DNA of 33,628 nt from the NCBI GenBank assembly GCA_016929795.1, contig JAFGIA010000174.1, positions 1 to 33,628 on the forward strand, read 5' to 3'. Position 1 is the first letter of the stretch. Every line of letters begins with the position of its first letter. Source of the stretch: Anaerolineae bacterium (GTDB lineage Bacteria; Chloroflexota; Anaerolineae; JAAYZQ01). A program made the position numbers and the translations under genes. A model generated the notes under the pieces. The model did not search any database. It was not told the DNA's origin and saw only the letters and a program-made list of their open reading frames with translations. Shown in pieces: positions 31,532 to 33,628 of this stretch.

Positions 31532-32713
31532 ATGGCACAATCCATCACCGCGTGCACGGCCCTGGCGCCGGGCAGAATTGGCAGCCTAGAGCTCCGCAAC
31601 CGCATCATCCGCGCCGGCTGCTTCGAGGGCATGAGCCAGGGTGGGGCTGTTACTCCGGCCCTGATCGAACATCACCGGCGCGTGGCAGCCGGGGGTGTCG
31701 GCATGACCACTGTCGCCTACTGCTCCGTCAGCTTTGATGGCTGCGCCTTTGGACACGAACTCTGGATGCGAGACGAGATCGTGCCCGGCTTGCGCCACCT
31801 CGCCGAGGCCGTTCACCGCGAAGGCGCTGCGGCCTCGATCCAGCTCGGTCACTGCGGTTTTTTTGCCAGCCCCCAGGTAATCGGCCATCGCCCACTCGGC
31901 GCCTCGCCCAAGCTGTGCCTCTACCGTCTCTCACGCTGTGAGGAGATGACCACGCCCCAGATCGAGGCCAAGATCGACGACTTTGTCCGTGCCTCCCTGC
32001 TGGCTCGCGAGGCCGGCTTGGACGCCGTCGAGATCCACGCCGGTCACGGCTACCTCCTCAGCCAGTTCCTCTCACCCTGGACCAACCACCGCCGCGACCG
32101 CTATGGTGGGTCACTCGAGAACCGGCTGCGCTTCCCGGCAGCCGTGATCGCCGCCGTGCGCCAGGCGCTCGGCCCCGATTTTCCCATCCTGGTCAAGATG
32201 AACCAGCGTGACGGCATGCGTGGCGGCCTCGAGCTCGACGAGGCCACCCAGATCGCCCAACGCTTCGAGCGCGAGGGGGCCAGCGCCCTCGTTCCGAGCT
32301 GTGGCTTTACCGCCAGGACGCCGCTCTATATGATGCGCGGCCATGTGCCAACGCGCGAGATGGCTCGCAACCAGCCCAACCTGCTCACCCGACTGGGCTT
32401 GATCCTCTTTGGGCGGTTCATGGTCCAGGCCTATCCCTTCCGCCCCCTCTTTTTGCTCGACGGCGCCCTCCAGATCCGCCGTTCCGTCACCATCCCCGTG
32501 GTCTATGTTGGGGGCGTCCTCTCACTCGCCGACATGGAACAGGCCATGCATGCCGGCTTTGAGTTCGTCGAGGTTGGCCGGGCCATTGTCCGCGATCCCG
32601 ATTTCGTCAACAAGCTCCAGGCCGGTGCCATCGAGGCATCCGATTGCGACCACTGCAACCGCTGCATCGCCACTATGGAGGCCGGCGGCCTCTACTGCGT
32701 CACCCACTCGTAA
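31532..32713 (+). CDS. Old Yellow Enzyme family NADH:flavin oxidoreductase
   Basis: 393 residues; the ATG follows CGGAGGCACT. It is an FMN-binding TIM barrel of the OYE/2,4-dienoyl-CoA reductase group: 'IQLGHCG' (flavin contact), 'VEIHAGHGYLLSQFLSP', 'RRDRYGGSLENRLRFP', 'VKMNQRDG', and 'VYVGGVLSLADME' and 'EVGRAIVRDPDF' in the phosphate-binding end. Four Cys near the C-terminus (C372, C375, C378, C389) could bind a 4Fe-4S cluster, but the spacing (CX2CX2CX10C) differs slightly from the classical dienoyl-CoA reductase, and the FAD/NAD domain of that enzyme is absent. The likely activity is reduction of an activated C=C bond, substrate unknown. Confidence 0.9.
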   Translation: MAQSITACTALAPGRIGSLELRNRIIRAGCFEGMSQGGAVTPALIEHHRRVAAGGVGMTTVAYCSVSFDGCAFGHELWMRDEIVPGLRHLAEAVHREGAAASIQLGHCGFFASPQVIGHRPLGASPKLCLYRLSRCEEMTTPQIEAKIDDFVRASLLAREAGLDAVEIHAGHGYLLSQFLSPWTNHRRDRYGGSLENRLRFPAAVIAAVRQALGPDFPILVKMNQRDGMRGGLELDEATQIAQRFEREGASALVPSCGFTARTPLYMMRGHVPTREMARNQPNLLTRLGLILFGRFMVQAYPFRPLFLLDGALQIRRSVTIPVVYVGGVLSLADMEQAMHAGFEFVEVGRAIVRDPDFVNKLQAGAIEASDCDHCNRCIATMEAGGLYCVTHS

Positions 32714-32795
32714 CGATCCTCATGCACGGACAGGGTGGTTGGGGAAGCTTTATCCGCTACGATGAATCACGGGGCCAGCCCGAGGTGAGCGAACC

Positions 32796-33485
32796 ATGTC
32801 TCAGCACATCGGCATCCTGAACGAAGGCCCGCTGCATGCTGCCCTCAAAGCGTGGTACGCCCGCCCGGGCGACCAGCTCGAAGTAACAGTGGCCGGCTAC
32901 GTCGTCGACATCGTGCGCGGCGACCTCTTGATCGAAATCCAGACCGGCCGCTTTGCCGGCATCAAAAAAAAGCTCTGGGCGCTCACCGCCGAGCACCCAC
33001 TGCGCCTGGTCTACCCTGTGCCCCAGGACCGTTGGATCGTCCGAGTGGACGACGGCGGCGCGCGCGTCGCCCGCCGCAAGTCACCAAAACATGGCGGCGT
33101 CGAGGACGTCTTTGCCGAGCTGGTCAGCTTTCCGCGCCTGCTCGCCCGCCCCAGCTTTTCCCTCGACGTCGTCGTCACTCGTGAGGAAGAGATCCGCCGC
33201 CACGAGCCAGGCCGTGCCTGGCGCCGCCGTGGCTGGGTCACCGTCGAGCGCCGCCTCCTCGAAATCGTCGACCACCGCATCTTCGAGACCCCCTCCTGCC
33301 TCGCCGACCTCCTCCCCACTGCCCTCCCCGACCCCTTCACCACCGCCGACCTGGCCCGTGCCCTCGGACGCCCCCGGTCGCTGGCCCAGAAAATGGCCTA
33401 CTGCCTGCGCCAAATGGGCCTTATCGCCCCCGTCGGCCACCACAACCGCTCGATCCTCTATACCCGCCACCATGAAGACCTTTAG
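32796..33485 (+). CDS. Putative PD-(D/E)XK-like nuclease with C-terminal winged helix
   Basis: 229 residues; the ATG lies after GAGGTGAGCGAACC. I do not recognise a named family with certainty. Residues 8-60 show a pattern typical of the restriction-endonuclease-like fold: E10 in the first helix, then strands with D38 ('GYVVDIVR') and 'LIEIQTG' (E47-x-Q49), followed by a basic helix with K57-K59. Central residues (about 65-125) are beta-rich. The C-terminal part (about 178-225, 'FTTADLARALGRPRSLAQKMAYCLRQMGLI') resembles a winged helix-turn-helix. DNA binding and cleavage are inferred. It shows no link to the neighbouring OYE gene except orientation. Confidence 0.65.
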   Translation: MSQHIGILNEGPLHAALKAWYARPGDQLEVTVAGYVVDIVRGDLLIEIQTGRFAGIKKKLWALTAEHPLRLVYPVPQDRWIVRVDDGGARVARRKSPKHGGVEDVFAELVSFPRLLARPSFSLDVVVTREEEIRRHEPGRAWRRRGWVTVERRLLEIVDHRIFETPSCLADLLPTALPDPFTTADLARALGRPRSLAQKMAYCLRQMGLIAPVGHHNRSILYTRHHEDL

Positions 33486-33521
33486 GGGTTCTCGCGATCC
33501 TGCCAGCCAGGAAAGACAGCA

Positions 33522-33628
33522 ATGAACCCATCTCGCCGCATCCTGCTCCTCCTGCTCCTCATCGCCCTCGATCTCATCGTCATCGTCGCTGCACTCTCCC
33601 TCGTCACCCTCCGGTCACAACCTGCCCC
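33522..33628 (+). CDS. Start of a membrane-anchored or secreted protein (partial)
   Basis: An ATG preceded by AGGAAAGACAGCA opens a frame that stays open to the window end, giving 35 residues. It starts MNPSRR, followed by a long Leu/Ile/Val/Ala-rich stretch typical of a signal peptide or N-terminal membrane anchor. Function cannot be told. It follows the nuclease-like gene by 36 bases and may be co-transcribed with it. Confidence 0.65.
   Translation, partial: MNPSRRILLLLLLIALDLIVIVAALSLVTLRSQPA

Overview
The window is high-GC, tightly packed bacterial DNA with many GTG and TTG starts. It is rich in membrane-anchored Ser/Thr kinases, FHA domains, secreted DUF11/beta-propeller proteins and proteins carrying a 'VYLP[VI]VL[KR]' motif. 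This mix points to Chloroflexota (Anaerolineae or a relative). That assignment is inference from gene content; the window holds no rRNA, tRNA or marker gene.

Left part (1-9758): a phospho-signalling cluster. The tail of an FHA protein is followed by a membrane VWA-FHA protein, an FHA/multi-TM/zinc-ribbon protein, a TM-FHA protein, an FHA-TM protein with a Thr/Pro tail, a Ser/Thr kinase with FHA and TM, a non-RD Ser/Thr kinase, and a membrane PP2C phosphatase. A well-formed promoter with two inverted repeats lies in the 309-nt gap before the first kinase. The set has kinases (writers), a phosphatase (eraser) and FHA proteins (phospho-Thr readers), most of them anchored in the membrane, several with Thr/Pro-rich outer stalks.

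Middle part (9814-17991): a large secreted DUF11/propeller protein, a third Ser/Thr kinase, and a second, paralogous DUF11/propeller protein. The PP2C and the third kinase end in the same extracytoplasmic domain of about 110 residues, and each is followed directly by one of the two paralogous secreted proteins. This repeated pair, sensor enzyme plus secreted partner, with one phosphatase and one kinase, is the best candidate here for an undescribed system.

Next (18108-24056): an OmpR-type response regulator, a small VOC-fold protein and a HAMP sensor kinase form an overlapping operon behind a recognisable promoter. A pteridine-reductase-like SDR lacking the usual catalytic Tyr follows, then a PAS-GAF-PAS hybrid sensor kinase with its own promoter.

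Minus-strand block (24068-31284): in transcription order a secreted kelch/PKD-like protein, a LarA-family nickel lactate racemase, a GlcD-type FAD dehydrogenase, a DJ-1/PfpI protein and a NUDIX hydrolase. LarA plus GlcD suggests 2-hydroxyacid (lactate) use. Palindromic intergenic repeats separate several of these genes.

Right end (31532-33628): an Old Yellow Enzyme family reductase with its own promoter, divergent from the kelch gene; a putative PD-(D/E)XK-like nuclease with a C-terminal winged helix; and the start of a membrane-anchored or secreted protein cut by the window edge. I saw no tRNA, rRNA, CRISPR array, transposase or phage gene.
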